Of a DNA stretch of 64,000 nt, positions 9,734-21,578 are shown piece by piece; position 1 is the stretch's first letter; the number at the start of each line of letters is the position of its first letter. The translations under genes and the position numbers were made by a program. The DNA comes from Arenicola marina (taxonomy: Eukaryota > Annelida > Polychaeta > Arenicolidae): contig OZ025256.1 of the NCBI GenBank assembly GCA_964019135.1, positions 14,380,334 to 14,444,333 on the forward strand, written 5' to 3'. The notes under the pieces are model-generated. The model was not told the DNA's origin. It was given only the letters and a program-made list of their open reading frames with translations, and searched no databases.

Positions 9734-12485
9734 TAGAATGACGGGCAAATATATGATATCGTTTCAGACATTGTTGCCCGCTGCTTCCAACATATCGCTT
9801 GTTGGTCTGTTTCATCGCATCTTGCAATGGATATAATCACATAACAACATGACAGGTTGCGTCTACCAATGCGATAGTTATACATAAGCTGATCAAGGTC
9901 CAAAGTTCAGTGCTACCCCATAAAATATAATTTTCTACCATTGTCGGTCCCATATATTATTCAGCATAAACATTGAATACGTTGGGTATCTGCTTTACTA
10001 TTAGGTCGATAATTAACCATTTTATCTTAAGACTAAACTATCCAAGTACTTCTTCTATCATGGACAGTCTTCTTCTCCGTCCAATTTGTCCACCAGTGCG
10101 GCGCGGAAGGTTATTTGGCGTGAGAAGGTTGGGTGTCGGCGGAGTGAGACCGACCACACCCATCTCCTGCCGATAAATCGATACGTGGGAAGCAATGGAT
10201 GACAACCTTCCTCGTAAACAACCCAGAAAATACCAAAGAAGAAGAACATTATCGTATAGGCACCTTATATTCAGTAATAATATAATAGGAGTAGCCATAG
10301 TGAGAACAAGGTTATTAGTAAATGACCCCTGGTTACCCACCTATGTTAGCATCTCGCATAAACAGTGCCAGGGATGAAGAACATTGCGCAAAACACCCTA
10401 AATTCTGTGTTAAAATAAAAATAAAACTAATAATCAAGATGCAGTAATAAGACAGATAATGAAAGCCACAACAATTATTAATCGTATTAACTAAACCAAA
10501 TATGTCTTGATGTTGTTGAGTAGTACAATGGCGTATACATATATACAATGCGCATTATGTGTGGCAGACTTGGCGACGACAGGTTAGAGGCGACCACATT
10601 GTCTCAGCCACGAATATTGGTTGTGTTTTAACTTAAGATGTATTGTATGAGATGAGTTGCCTTATTGAACGTATTGCACTTTCCATCGTGACCAACAGTA
10701 CTTGTATAAAACACGTTTGTCTCTTGTCAATGTCGCCTTCTTGTTGGACTAAACCTTTCTACTTTATATTAATGTTATCACCCAAGGCATGCTTTAACTG
10801 TATCCGAACTGTTCTTTTAGCAAACAGCGAGTTGGGATGCGAGAGAAGCCGGATCAAGAGTAAGTGTCATACCCTGCTGTTACCCGTGTCTCGTGTTCCT
10901 GCTTTACCTCTATCTATGACCATGTAACTTGCAAGGCTATTTTCCATCCTCTCTCCCCCCTCCTCCCCCCCCCCACGTTGCCTTCCTATATATATCTATA
11001 TACACCCACCCATAACCACGCGCACAGCCCCCTCCCCCCTCATCGCTGGGAATTAGTGTATATCCTCGTCGCCATGGCAACGACTCCTTCCCCACGTCAC
11101 CTTCAACGTCATATTTGGCTCTGCCTCATACGGAGCTTGTGGCGAAGCTCGTGGCATCAAAGTCGCCAATCTTTGATATATTCTATGGCAACGAATCCTG
11201 GGTTAACCCGCCCACAGCCCTCGTCTATTGTCCCTTGCCAGTGTATGAATTGCATTAATCTAATAGGGCCTACACCTTAATTTAATTAATTTAATACAGG
11301 ACAACAACAATCTTTTCGTGGCACAATAGTTAATTTTGTCATAGGCGTGATACATATGCAATGCTAATATATGCGTTTTTCTTCATGTCCCTAATAGTCG
11401 TAATCGTATTCATTGACCACAAGCCTCTAGTTTAGTATGTGTTATATTTAGCGGTAGCTACTTAGAAAAAGATTCATCGGTCTATGTACCTATTATGCCC
11501 AGCGAAATAAATAGTCCACAGCGTGTAGTTGACGCTGGTTTACAAGTATTCCAGATGTATTGACCATCAAAGGGGATGCCATTGCAATCATGTTCTGGCC
11601 GTATCGCTGAAGTGTGATATTGATAGCGACATAATGGTCGGACATGTTACTCTCCAGGATAATATATATTCCTCAAAGATGTTAACACTATTTACATATT
11701 TAACAGTAATTAACTGTTTAACAAGTAATGACGGATTACCAATGGTTAAATTAATAAGTATCAAATACAATTGCTAATATGTGTGGCATTAATGTAGAAA
11801 GTGAACTATTTTGATGAGCTCTGCCTGGTGACATATCTTTATGGCATTACCCAATAGTCTGTGTTAGTGGTTATTACGTACGTTACGCGGAATATACCGC
11901 GTAAGTGACGTCACTATTGTGTTCCCAGCACCCAGTAGTAATATAGTACTTCAGTTATCGTGAAGCAGACACCATGGACGGGATGAGTCAAAGCCCCATG
12001 AAGACTTCGGTGTCACGAGTTTTTAAGCATGCGGAATTATACTGTTGACGCATAACATTCCTGTGTGGAAGGTTCGCCTGTTGACATGTTAAATTTAACT
12101 GAACGTCCACTGATGGATTGCAACCGTTATTTTCACTCAGAAAGCGGACATTTGACTCCTCGGATAGGTCCAAGCATAGGTGAGGTGGTCGGATTGCCCC
12201 GACCAGTGTCGCAGGAAGAGGGTCCCTAAATGCCTCGTTCTATCCAGCCACTCCACGTCAGATGTGGCTCGCGTTCAGCCTCCCCCCTCCCCCTCCTACT
12301 CTCTCTCTCTCTCTTTATCTCGCTTTCATGTGATCCATGGAATCTTTCACTGATTCACGATGTTTATTCTGGATTCTGGATTTTGGATCTATACAATTAT
12401 AAGTACTCTCGCCCCACCCCCCCCCCTCCCAACCGCCCCCAAGTCACTCTCCGCCTTCCCCAACTCTTGTCCGTTCGTGTCTTCT
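9734..12485. other. Non-coding, AT-rich intergenic or intronic DNA
   Basis: No exon with a recognisable family signature was found. There is one TGACGTCA site at about 11905, plus simple sequence near 10960-10990 and 12299-12318 (TC-rich). Confidence 0.45.
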
Positions 12486-12518
12486 CCGTGTTGAACGTTG
12501 AACGTTGAACGTTGAACG
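12486..12518. repeat. Short GTTGAAC tandem repeat
   Basis: A 7-to-8-bp phrase, (C)GTTGAA(C), is repeated four times in a row. It is a microsatellite-like array with no further function inferred. Confidence 0.8.
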
Positions 12519-12889
12519 TAATCGACGCCGAGTGGTTGGCGCCGTCTATGCTTCGCTCACTCACTGTATATAGCATGCGGTCGTTCACGCTACAAGCACG
12601 CGGCCTGGGTATATATATAATTATCTCTCTCCATCTCTGTCTATGTCTCTCTCCTCATCCTGTGTCTGCTGCATCGACTGCTGGCTGAGCATATTCGGCA
12701 TGGCTCGGCCAGTTCTGTCCCGTGTTTCTGTCTCTTGCCATATTCAGTTTCTCCGCCGTTCTGTCCACCCACTTCGTCACGTTGCACGGTGGGTCGTGTC
12801 CGCGGGGACCGACACTATTACAGGGCAGAGGTGGTGGAGGGGCCGGGGCAGCGGCCGATCGTGGTCGAGCCCCGGAACGTCTTCGTTGG

Positions 12890-13374
12890 TGACGTCACAG
12901 TTACGGAAAAATGTTCTGTTGGATGACATTTTTTGCCTCAGATGCCTTTTTGTTAGTACGATATAGATTATACGTAAATAAATGTACTTCAAAATATAGT
13001 TCGAATAGTTCGAATCTTTCTATTGCTAACACGGAGTTTAAAAGCCGCAGCCTTGTATCCAACCATTAAGGTTAACAGTCCTATCCGTGACGTCACCAAT
13101 GGACTCGATCACCATTGGCACTGAGTCGTTGTGACGTCACCAACGGCGCAATCGCCTATGACGCTTCAGTCGCGTGACGTCATCAAACGACTTGACCCAC
13201 ACTATCGCCCGGTGTCTGTGACGTCACCGAGTGAATCAATCCGTGAAGTCACCTAGAATCACCGTCCTCACTGCCTGGTCTGTTATCACGACTAAGATAT
13301 CACGTGATGTTACATATCCTGTCGTATGCCATGAAGGATGTGTTTCCGATGTCGGGCCCTTTGTGATGACGTCA
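12890..13374. promoter_or_regulatory. Cluster of six palindromic CRE (TGACGTCA) sites
   Basis: Perfect TGACGTCA octamers occur at 12890, 13088, 13132, 13175, 13219 and 13367, and a one-mismatch version (TGAAGTCA) at 13244. The four central sites are spaced 44, 43 and 44 bp, while the DNA between them is not otherwise a clean repeat. CREB/ATF bZIP factors bind this palindrome. The cluster lies about 5 kb upstream of the first recognised channel exon, so an enhancer role is possible but unproven. The octamer is also over-represented across the window, which tempers the claim. Confidence 0.45.
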
Positions 13375-14807
13375 TAGTCCATATCATATGACGTAGTACG
13401 CATGCTGTTAGCCCACCGTCCGAGGCATGTGATTAGATTTAATGTCACTAGGACCGTTCACCGTCGCCCCCTACCTACCTAAAGTCACGTGATCAACCGA
13501 TCGCCGATATCGGCAAACGGCATGTTCATTACAAAGGAAAGTTGATCACATTCCGTAGTTTGGTTGTTTTGTCTACTGCATCCCTCCTTCGACAATTCAT
13601 GTAAATAAAGTTCGTGCCTTCGGCTGTGGATTAGGTTCCGTCTACGTGTTTAAGTCTACTGTAATCGTTACTTCCCTCTCGTATTTCTTCTGCTTATTGA
13701 CTTCTCGGTCACATAATAATGTAATTATCTCTATGCTCTAAGTCCCTATTAACGCTATTTATGCGTAACAATTGAATATTTTTGCCACGTGCGCACTCTA
13801 AGCCTAGTATTAATCTTTGGCACTCTGTATAAAAACGTAGCCAATTTGTGACATGTTGCCTCCTTTCCTCTTTAAAATTTCTCGCAATCCCACAGAGGCG
13901 AGCATGGATCAGAAGCAGAATCGTAAGCCTTTCAACCCATTATCCGAGTTGCAATGTTTATAGTATATTCTCCGTGTAAATGAAGATAAAGAAGAAACCA
14001 ATAGATAAACCCTGCACTTAGAACCATCGAACATTAAGCTGATTAAGAATATTTGTTGTACTATTTACGCACTATAAGGCAGTAAGACTGTGTGTATCAA
14101 CCCGTCCAGAATAGACAGTATACACCAGTTTATCATCATCTGATATAAGGAGCAAAGAATACGTTTACGACGTAAGGCTTCCTTGCAAGCAACAGTTGTA
14201 GTTTCTTCCTAGAATCTTTTCAAATTGATTCGTTTCTACGTGTAAGCTTTGGGTACTGCCTCTGATCTAACAATGTTGTGAGGTTCGCGCTTGAACTGGA
14301 CATGGCGATAAGTTAACTATGCATGATGTCACCACCTAGCGAATAGTGGCGAACTAACTCGCTAACGCATGTCATGATATTGCTTGTACCTTCGACCCAT
14401 TAACGAATGCTAACTATTAATGCTTAATATATTTAATGTGTATTATTAATGTATGTTATCAAGTAGTATGCACAACTCAGTCGTCATTAATATGGTTATA
14501 TCGTAATAAAAAAAACGATATATATATATGGTTATATCTACCCAGTAGCTACTAACGAAGTCTCATTTTTACAGTACTTAATTATCGATTTCACATATGT
14601 CCTCTATTATTGTGAGAAATAAGTGGTTTTACCAACGATGAAGCGTACCGCAGTTGATATTGCATGCGTTTTGTGTTAGTAATGTTCCGTATTTCATATA
14701 TTAACATGTCCCATTAACATACTATGTGATTGATCTTTATATTTACCGCCTATAAATAACTCCTATGCCTATATATCCAAAATTATATACATATATACTT
14801 ATAAATT

Positions 14808-14842
<35 letters not shown>

Positions 14843-16738
14843 CAACAATTGTATATAGTATGGTACGGTCTTTTTTCCTTATTTCCTAACTGCCGCTTTT
14901 CAATTACTAAAAGATGGTCATATCTCCTTCAATGATAGCGGCGTGCCGCGCGGGTCTGATGCAGTGCATAAATTCCATAGGCGTTGCCTTATTTGCGTTG
15001 CTAAGCAACTTTCGCACCCTGCCTCCCGCGCCTTAACGTTTCTCCCTTGTTGTTTCGCTATGGCATAGTGAACTGAGACAGAAAATGGTGACGTACAAGA
15101 AACAGGACCCCCCTGTGAGAGGTAGCCCAATTGCTTCATAATGCGTATAATGTGTATCTATGTACGTGTCTGTTTGTTTAGTCGTTTGTCGGTGTGGGGT
15201 TCGACCTACCCATCGCCTCGATAAACATTCCCACTTCCACAATGCCACAATTTGTTTCATGCATACCCCGGGCTTCCTGGATAGCTGATCAATTAATTGT
15301 TGATATATAATCTGCCGAGTCATTTCCCGTAAGATTATTAACATAAATAAATACGACCCATAATGTTTTTTCGTGATTGATGATATTCGGCCGAGGGAAA
15401 AAAATTGCGCATCAAGTAATCTAGGTCATTAGCCTATGGAGAGGGGGCTGGGCGGACCCTGCACCGCACGGCATATAGATTGTATGCATTGGCTTTTTTT
15501 GTTTCCAGACCCGTGTCTTGGTAGGATATTTTTGCATTCTCTCTATGGCGGGGAGGACAATGCCATGGGACTGTGTCGTTGTTTGTGAAGTCCTCGCCTG
15601 TCTCCCTCACGTCTCCTCTCACCAGACTACTTCCCTGTCCCCCAGAAATCTTTCATCGTACTCTCTTCCTTTGTTTTTGCAGGATCGAAAAGCTCTTTTT
15701 CATTTTGTTTTCATTTGTTTTCGTACTATAGTTGGTACATACGTGTATTTCGCCTGGATCAATTTCTGGTTTCTCCTGGATATAGTACTTCTACGCCTGG
15801 GTGTGCGCGTGCGTGTATGTACGTGTGTGTGTACATATCCTCAGCGTACGTACATACATACATCCGCACACACGCACACACACCTGATTGATTTTAACTC
15901 ATGGCTTCTTTCTTTCCTTTTCAACTCCACTAACGGTTGGGGCATTTGCAAGGACATTGGCAGCATCCCTTCCTATCGTGACTATGTATATTTCATAGCG
16001 CGCGAAGTGAATTAACGTTTTGAGCAAACTGTGGGCAATGACGTCATGTTGAGGAGATCCCAATGATGCTGATCTCTTGAGGGAACTACTTTCAGGGACG
16101 GGCGCCTAGGGGAGTTCACTGACGACTATCTGCTTCATAGGCGGGGCTACATAAAAAACGACCCACCACGACTGGGTAATACGGGCCTCCTAAGGCCCTT
16201 CGACACACTGTTGTCCGGCATTGAAGAAGCACAAACACCCCTTCTCCCAACGTTTTCACTAGCTCCTTATCTTCGGTATCCTTCTTGATGTTTACTTCTC
16301 ATTCTCATTCTTTGCTTTGGTTGTTGTTTTTCGTTTTTAGTTCATGGGTTTTTTCGCTACGCACCCTCTTGGTGTATATTATAAGGTCGCATGTTTTATA
16401 CCACTGGTATGATCACCTCCACATTGTCTGTGGTTCGTGTCGTCTAGTATGTCGTGACATTTCCTTGCAGAGTATCTCCCCGGGTTGAAGACACAATCGC
16501 CGACCTTCTTCGATTCTATTCTAAAAACGACCCGCCGATGTTGGGTAACGTCGTGTATTAATACTTAGACTGAGGAGAGTGGTGTTGCGGTAGATAGTCT
16601 GACCCACTAACGAGAATATCGGGCCAACTCCAGGGAGAACTTCCTCGGGATTGGCCGTCTAACACAAACTTTAGCGCATTGAGGGAGCACTCACTGCACT
16701 AACGGAATTTTTGAAGCTGCACTAAAGCAGAACAAGAA
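13375..16738. other. Non-coding, AT-rich
   Basis: It contains a (TA)n tract around 14810-14840 and a CA/TG microsatellite around 15800-15885. Two partly similar phrases with AAAACGACCC and TGGGTAA occur near 16155 and 16525. The open frame at 15518-16015 runs through microsatellite and shows no family signature. Confidence 0.45.
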
Positions 16739-17110
16739 CTAACGCATAACTGACATGCTTGAGTCTTTACTAACGCATAACTGACATGCTTGAGTCTTTA
16801 CTAACGCATAACTGACATGCTTGAGTCCTTACTAACGCAGAACTGACAGGCTTGAGCTGACTCATAACTGACATGCTTGAACATGCACTGATGCTTAATT
16901 CATATGTTTGAATATGTAATAACGCATAACTGATATGCTTGAGTATTTACTAATGCATAACTGACGTGATGTGTCATATACCGACCCATAACTGACATGA
17001 TTGAACATGCACTGATGCTTAATTCATATGTTTAAATATGTACTAACGTAAAATATGGACTAAAATATGTACTAACGTACTAACGCCAAACTGACATGCT
17101 TGAGCATGTA
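16739..17110. repeat. 31-bp degenerate minisatellite
   Basis: The first units (16739, 16770, 16801) are near-perfect 31-bp copies containing CTAACGCATAACTGACATG and CTTGAGT. Later units diverge and alternate with a longer variant containing CACTGATGCTTAATTCATATG, giving a higher-order pattern. The region is not coding. Confidence 0.85.
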
Positions 17111-18318
17111 GCATAAGGTCGCCAATGATTTGATTTGACACTCATTTGCGAACGTATCAATATCAATGGATCTATTGGGCGTCGGTTCTGTCTTGATGCG
17201 TGGAGAGTATTTTCGAGCCCAACCACTTTAGTTGCAGTGTGTTTCTTTGAATTGAATTTAAGGAAGTAACATCGCGCCTCATAGCCGCGGCCTGTGTTAT
17301 TGTGCTCATCAAAGTTGTCTGTTGTAAATTGTTCCTTGTAATAGACTACTCACTCTCCAGGCAGCATTTGCTGGCCAAGTTATTATGTCCCAATATCATG
17401 TATAGGATGTGATGCACATGTTTTAACGATATCTTTCCAATTGATGAGGCACGTAACTATGATGGCAAACCGGCACAGAATGTGACCGCTATAATATTGA
17501 GCGGTGACCGCGCTCTGTTGCTTTATTCTTGGGCCCAATATGGTGTTAGTTAAGCTAATGGCTACGACGATGCGGAAAACGCCTTCCCAGTAACTGTACG
17601 CCACTGTACGTAACACTCGAATATATCATAGCCAATTAAACGACGTCACTCAAGCTTCCCTAGCGACGTAATAAATTGCAATTCTTGTTGGGAAGTTTTC
17701 GGTTCTTTCCCTCTGGTATTTAGACGGGTTTTCCTTTTGGGTGAAGCGTGCTGGAAACTTATCAACTTGCTTCAATCTTTCTTGCGAGTGTGCACATTCC
17801 TAAATGTATATATAGCTTTAAAAAAATAACCCACACTTTGATCTGCCCAGACTGACCTCAATGTATTTCACTAAAATGTTCGAAAGATGTTATATTTATT
17901 AGACTAATACTAATATATTGTAAGGCATGAGTAAAATATTATTCCGAATTTTACGTTGCCATATTCCATGTTATCATTTGTGCGACACCAGTAAGTGTAG
18001 AGTACAATCATTGTCTTTCTTCCATCGACATGTTATTTAATTTTTACTGCACTTTGAGATTTACTTGTGACTTAATCACATTACTAGACACTATATAATT
18101 GATATCGTGTATAGCTGTCTTTTATGCATTCTGTTGTTTCAAAATCAAATAAAAAGTAATATACTTCTAGTTTGCCGAACGATTTGCTGATAAATACTGC
18201 TATATTTTATGTCTGTAAATCACAGAAAGTAACTACAGCAGATTAATATCTTCCGGTAATATCTGTTAATGTACATATGCTCCCAGTATGAATATGTGTG
18301 ACGACATTTTATTTTCAG
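17111..18318. other. AT-rich non-coding DNA, probably intron upstream of exon 3
   Basis: The acceptor of the first recognised channel exon (TTATTTTCAG) closes this stretch. The preceding exon of the gene, expected to encode the N-terminal helix and a YD.R.RP motif, was looked for here and not found. Confidence 0.45.
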
Positions 18319-18386
18319 ACAAACCCACAGAAGTAAAATTGGGAATATATGTAAACAGTTTTTACTCAATAAGTGAGCAAACAATG
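18319..18386 (+). CDS. Cys-loop anion channel subunit, exon 3 (first binding-domain strand)
   Basis: This 68-bp exon is flanked by ATTTTCAG and GTGAGT. It starts with two bases completing a codon and then gives 22 codons, KPTEVKLGIYVNSF then YSISEQTM. This is the first beta-strand region of the extracellular ligand-binding domain of Cys-loop receptors, equivalent to the IFINSFGSIAETTM segment of glycine receptors. The corresponding exon in vertebrate glycine receptor genes is, from memory, also 68 bp, and the end phase (0, after Met) is the same. It is constant in all predicted isoforms and joins to either 18831 or 20149. The exon is too short to be seen as an open frame; it was identified from splice sites plus homology. 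Confidence 0.88.
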
Positions 18387-18830
18387 GTGAGTATAGCTAT
18401 ACATATATAACTTTATTAAATGATCATAAATTACGGTCGTCAGAGCAAATTATGTCATTATACGACGTTGGCCTAACCAGCATCTTCATCGCCTATCATG
18501 CATTTATATAGGTATATATATATTTTTTATGCATATACTCTTCACTACTGCGCATTATTGTCACTTAGTATATTACTATTATGTGCCATAATTTCAATTT
18601 CTAAATATTCTTTTTTGGTTTGGTTTCTTTTACGCATTTGGTGCCATTCATCGATTATTTCATTTTATTGCAACATACAATTTATACCTTTATAGGCCTA
18701 CGTGAAATATGTACGTGCTGTATGTTACCTACACTTAGAATTTGCCATATTTGAAGAAAAAAATCTTTATTTATATTTATATTTATTTATCTGCATAATT
18801 TATTTATTGTGTTCCACGTGGTGCGCCCAG

Positions 18831-19081
18831 GACTATAGTTTAAGCTTCTATCTGCGTGAATCGTGGAGAGATCCAAGACTAGAATTCCATCCTCTGCAAG
18901 TGATACGTAAGGGCAAACCGGACGCACTGACCACCATTAAACTAAATCATGACCATTGGAAGCAACTCTGGACGCCAGATGTATTCTTCCGCAACGAGAA
19001 GAAGGCAATGTTTCACACTGTGACCGTCAACAACCTCATGCTCACGTTAAACATCACAGGTCACCTGTGGTATGTCGCAAA
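18831..19081 (+). CDS. Cys-loop anion channel subunit, alternative exon 4a (loops D and A)
   Basis: A 251-bp exon between GTGCGCCCAG and GTAAGT, entering at phase 0 and leaving with two bases of a Lys codon. It encodes DYSLSFYLRESWRDPRL (loop D strand, with the Arg equivalent to glycine receptor Arg65), a variable linker, then WKQLWTPDVFFRNEK (loop A) and a strand ending LTLNITGHLWYVAK with an N-glycosylation sequon (NIT). The linker is seven residues longer than in exon 4b. Paralogous to 20149-20378 and in the same phase, so the two are interchangeable. Joining 4a to 4b gives Lys-Thr-Thr-Gln-stop, so they cannot both be used productively. The apparent stop at 19085 is intronic. Confidence 0.92.
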
Positions 19082-20148
19082 GTAAGTCCGCGAGATGGCG
19101 CCACTGTGCGGCGACCCTGGCATGTGGAGTGAGTCGGTCGATCAGTCCGCTGTGGCTGAGTGCTTCCAACGAGCATGGCGTTATACAGCCCAACATGTGT
19201 GCATGCTCAAAAGCCTTTATTAATAATCCCACTCGGAATGATGCTGCGAGCCGTTTGCTTCGTTGATGACCCAGACCGCTAACCATCCATAAAGTACAGA
19301 GGGCCAGTTTGCGTGACAAGTAACAGAGGGACCTATTACTTAATGCCAGTTTATAGGTATGAGAGTATAGATGCCCACAAGTGGCTCAAGACCCGCCCCC
19401 CCCCCTCCCCCGCTGGGCGCTGAGTTAGACCAATCATTGAAACAAAATGGTTGTTGCACACGAGGGTTTAATTGGGCCAGATATATAATTGAGTGGTCTA
19501 TGAGCAAGCGACTAATACGCAGCGACACTAAGGAGACTTTCATAGCATAGGCGCAAAGTTCTAGGGTCGACCAGTTGATAGCTCCTCCGACTTTTGTCCA
19601 GTGACGACACACTTATACGGTCAGTAGCCGCGAGGTAAATTATGGGGGACATTACTTTCACAGCAAGCGCTTCTAAAATATCTCTAAAATATAGAGGTTT
19701 AGATAGCGAGACGTCAACATATTATCCAATTTTGAGCCCGCCCTTTTACAATCACCTGACTGGAATCAAGAATCTCACAGACTGCATTAGCTAACCATGA
19801 AGTTTCCTCAATTCTGCAACACATTTGCATGATTTTTGATCCAAGTTATCATTCTTCAACTTTTCTTTTACTTGGCGTGGGTTAAATATTAGTAAAGTTT
19901 TAATTTGACTTTACCCATATATATTCCTTTCTTTTCTTCCCTTGTGCATGCTACCTTATATATCACTTTCACATGATTTTTATGTTTCCACTAATCTGGT
20001 TGCTTGTTTCATGAACGTCTCTGTGTCTTATCCGCGTGTCCCTCCCCTCTTCACCGCGGTACCAACCAAACTGGTACCAATTATTACTGAGACCGTTCAG
20101 CCCAAATAACCTCTCACTTTCCGATGGCTTATCTTACAACGCTGCCAG

Positions 20149-20378
20149 GACTACTCAGTGAGCATGTATCTCCGGCAACAGTGGCGAGATCCCCGGCTTG
20201 CCTTTATGCCCAAAAACGCCCAGACTGTGAAGCGGAGACTGGGCAACCAGTTCTGGAAGCAAATTTGGGTACCTGACACATTTTTCCGGAACGAAAAACG
20301 TGCCACGTTTCACGAAGTTACCGTGGAAAATCGACTTCTCACGCTGAATTCCACTGGTTTACTTTGGTATGTCACCAA
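20149..20378 (+). CDS. Cys-loop anion channel subunit, alternative exon 4b (loops D and A)
   Basis: A 230-bp exon between GCTGCCAG and GTGAGT, in the same phases as exon 4a. It encodes DYSVSMYLRQQWRDPRL, then WKQIWVPDTFFRNEKR and LLTLNSTGLLWYVTK. It keeps the loop D Arg, the loop A Trp and Pro-Asp, the FFRNEK signature and the NST sequon at the same place as exon 4a. It is closer in length to the vertebrate glycine receptor exon (about 224 bp) than 4a, so 4b is probably nearer the ancestral form. Differences from 4a in the linker before loop A and after FFRNEK could alter agonist or interface properties. It lies 1067 bp after exon 4a. Confidence 0.92.
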
Positions 20379-21214
20379 GTGAGTATACTAACCAAAGTCA
20401 TACCGTATTTGTACCAATACACGCGCATGTATATATGTATACTCGCCCGCACAGGGCGTGGGTGGACCTTTATCGTCGCGCCAACGACGCCATCTTGTGG
20501 CGCCGTCTGCACGGAGCAATATTGTACCGCTGCCGGAACTACTTTCGGAGAATCGCAGTGAACACTACAAACGCACGCGTTGTGACAGCGTGAGAGCACC
20601 ATTTTTTCTTTTGAATTCTGATTTGAAAAATGTCTTAAATTAAGGCATGGGATTTTTCAGTAAGGACAAATACAATACGTCATCCCTCAACTATGTCGCA
20701 CCCAAAGCCTTTCATTTTTCGTCAAATGGGGACTAGGTTATAATTGGATTACAAACATTATGTTGCAATTTCTCTTTCGTACAGCAGCGTTCTAAGCTTG
20801 ATGGGTGCATGTGCGCACGGGATTCCGGGGAAAGATCCTTCCACTTCCGCCACCCCCTCCCCTCCACCCTAACCCTAACCGTGTGCATGTTTTAACAGAG
20901 TGTTAAGTACTAATAATTATGATATATAATTATGCAGACCAAGTTCCACAATAAAAATAAATATAGACTACCTATTCTTATGAATTGTAGTGGCGTGCAC
21001 GATTTAATTGGTATTTTGTAACCAGTGATGCAACGTTTGTCGGTAATTGATCCATGCATTTTGTCTGATTAAAACACGTGGTATCTGTTTAATGTAATAT
21101 AAGTAATCGATGAACCGTGCGCTGTACGACAAATATATCTTAGCTTCTCGAAATGACCTTGCTTACCAACAATTAGAGGTTATATACTTATTTAAATGTT
21201 AACTATATTTTCAG

Positions 21215-21297
21215 AATATCTGCAACATTATCATGCCCAATGAAGCTTCATAAATACCCACTTGATACCCAGACGTGCCCGATGATGTTTGAAAGCT
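21215..21297 (+). CDS. Cys-loop anion channel subunit, exon 5 (Cys-loop)
   Basis: An 83-bp exon between ATATTTTCAG and GTGAGT. Completing the split Lys codon, it reads ISATLSCPMKLHKYPLDTQT, then CPMMFES and one base. It contains the signature Cys-loop: two cysteines separated by exactly 13 residues, with the canonical aromatic-Pro-x-Asp (YPLD). The loop couples ligand binding to the pore. The vertebrate glycine receptor exon with this content is also 83 bp by recollection. If both exon 4 copies are skipped, this exon is read out of frame and stops after about a dozen codons. It is constant in all predicted isoforms. Confidence 0.93.
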
Positions 21298-21446
21298 GTG
21301 AGTATTGTCGCCCTCGCCCCCCCCCCTTGTTTTATACTTAAGGAATTACAACCAGCGCCGAAGCCGATTCGCATCTTAGTCTTGTTCTTCTTACGATGGG
21401 GGTTCGATATGCCTTACACTGTTGACCAGCTCTGTTTCACTTTCAG

Positions 21447-21578
21447 TTGGGTACACCATGGACACAATGTATTTTTCATGGTTGGATTCACCTGTTGACG
21501 TGGATCCAGCCGTGCAGCTTCCCCAGTTTAGCCTCAAAGATAAAGTATTATACGATTGCTCGCAAAACTACACCGCAG
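21447..21578 (+). CDS. Cys-loop anion channel subunit, exon 6 (loop B to loop C start)
   Basis: A 132-bp exon between ACTTTCAG and GTAAGT, only 149 bp after exon 5. It starts by completing Phe and encodes (F)GYTMDTMYFSW, the loop B region (FGYT is conserved in glycine receptors). It then reads LPQFSLKDKVLYDCSQNYTA and ends with one base of Gly. The Cys in YDCSQNYTAG is the first half of the second disulfide of glycine-receptor-type subunits; its partner lies in whichever exon 7 is used, with the ten-residue spacing kept. NYT is a possible glycosylation sequon next to loop C. Translation continuing into the intron is not coding. Confidence 0.93.

Noticed and set aside
12735-12926. Coding-like peptide (HYYRAEVVEGPGQRPIVVEP) after an ATTACAG acceptor-like site
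   Set aside because: The peptide looks plausible, but no family match was recognised and no clear donor of matching phase follows; it overlaps the first CRE palindrome. Kept only as a possible exon.
13894-13922. Possible micro-exon between CCCACAG and GTAAGC
   Set aside because: At under 30 bp with no recognisable peptide it cannot be told from chance splice-like sites; it was considered as the missing YD.R.RP exon but does not encode it.
20865-20882. Telomere-like CCCTAACCCTAACC
   Set aside because: Two copies only; too short to be an interstitial telomeric repeat.
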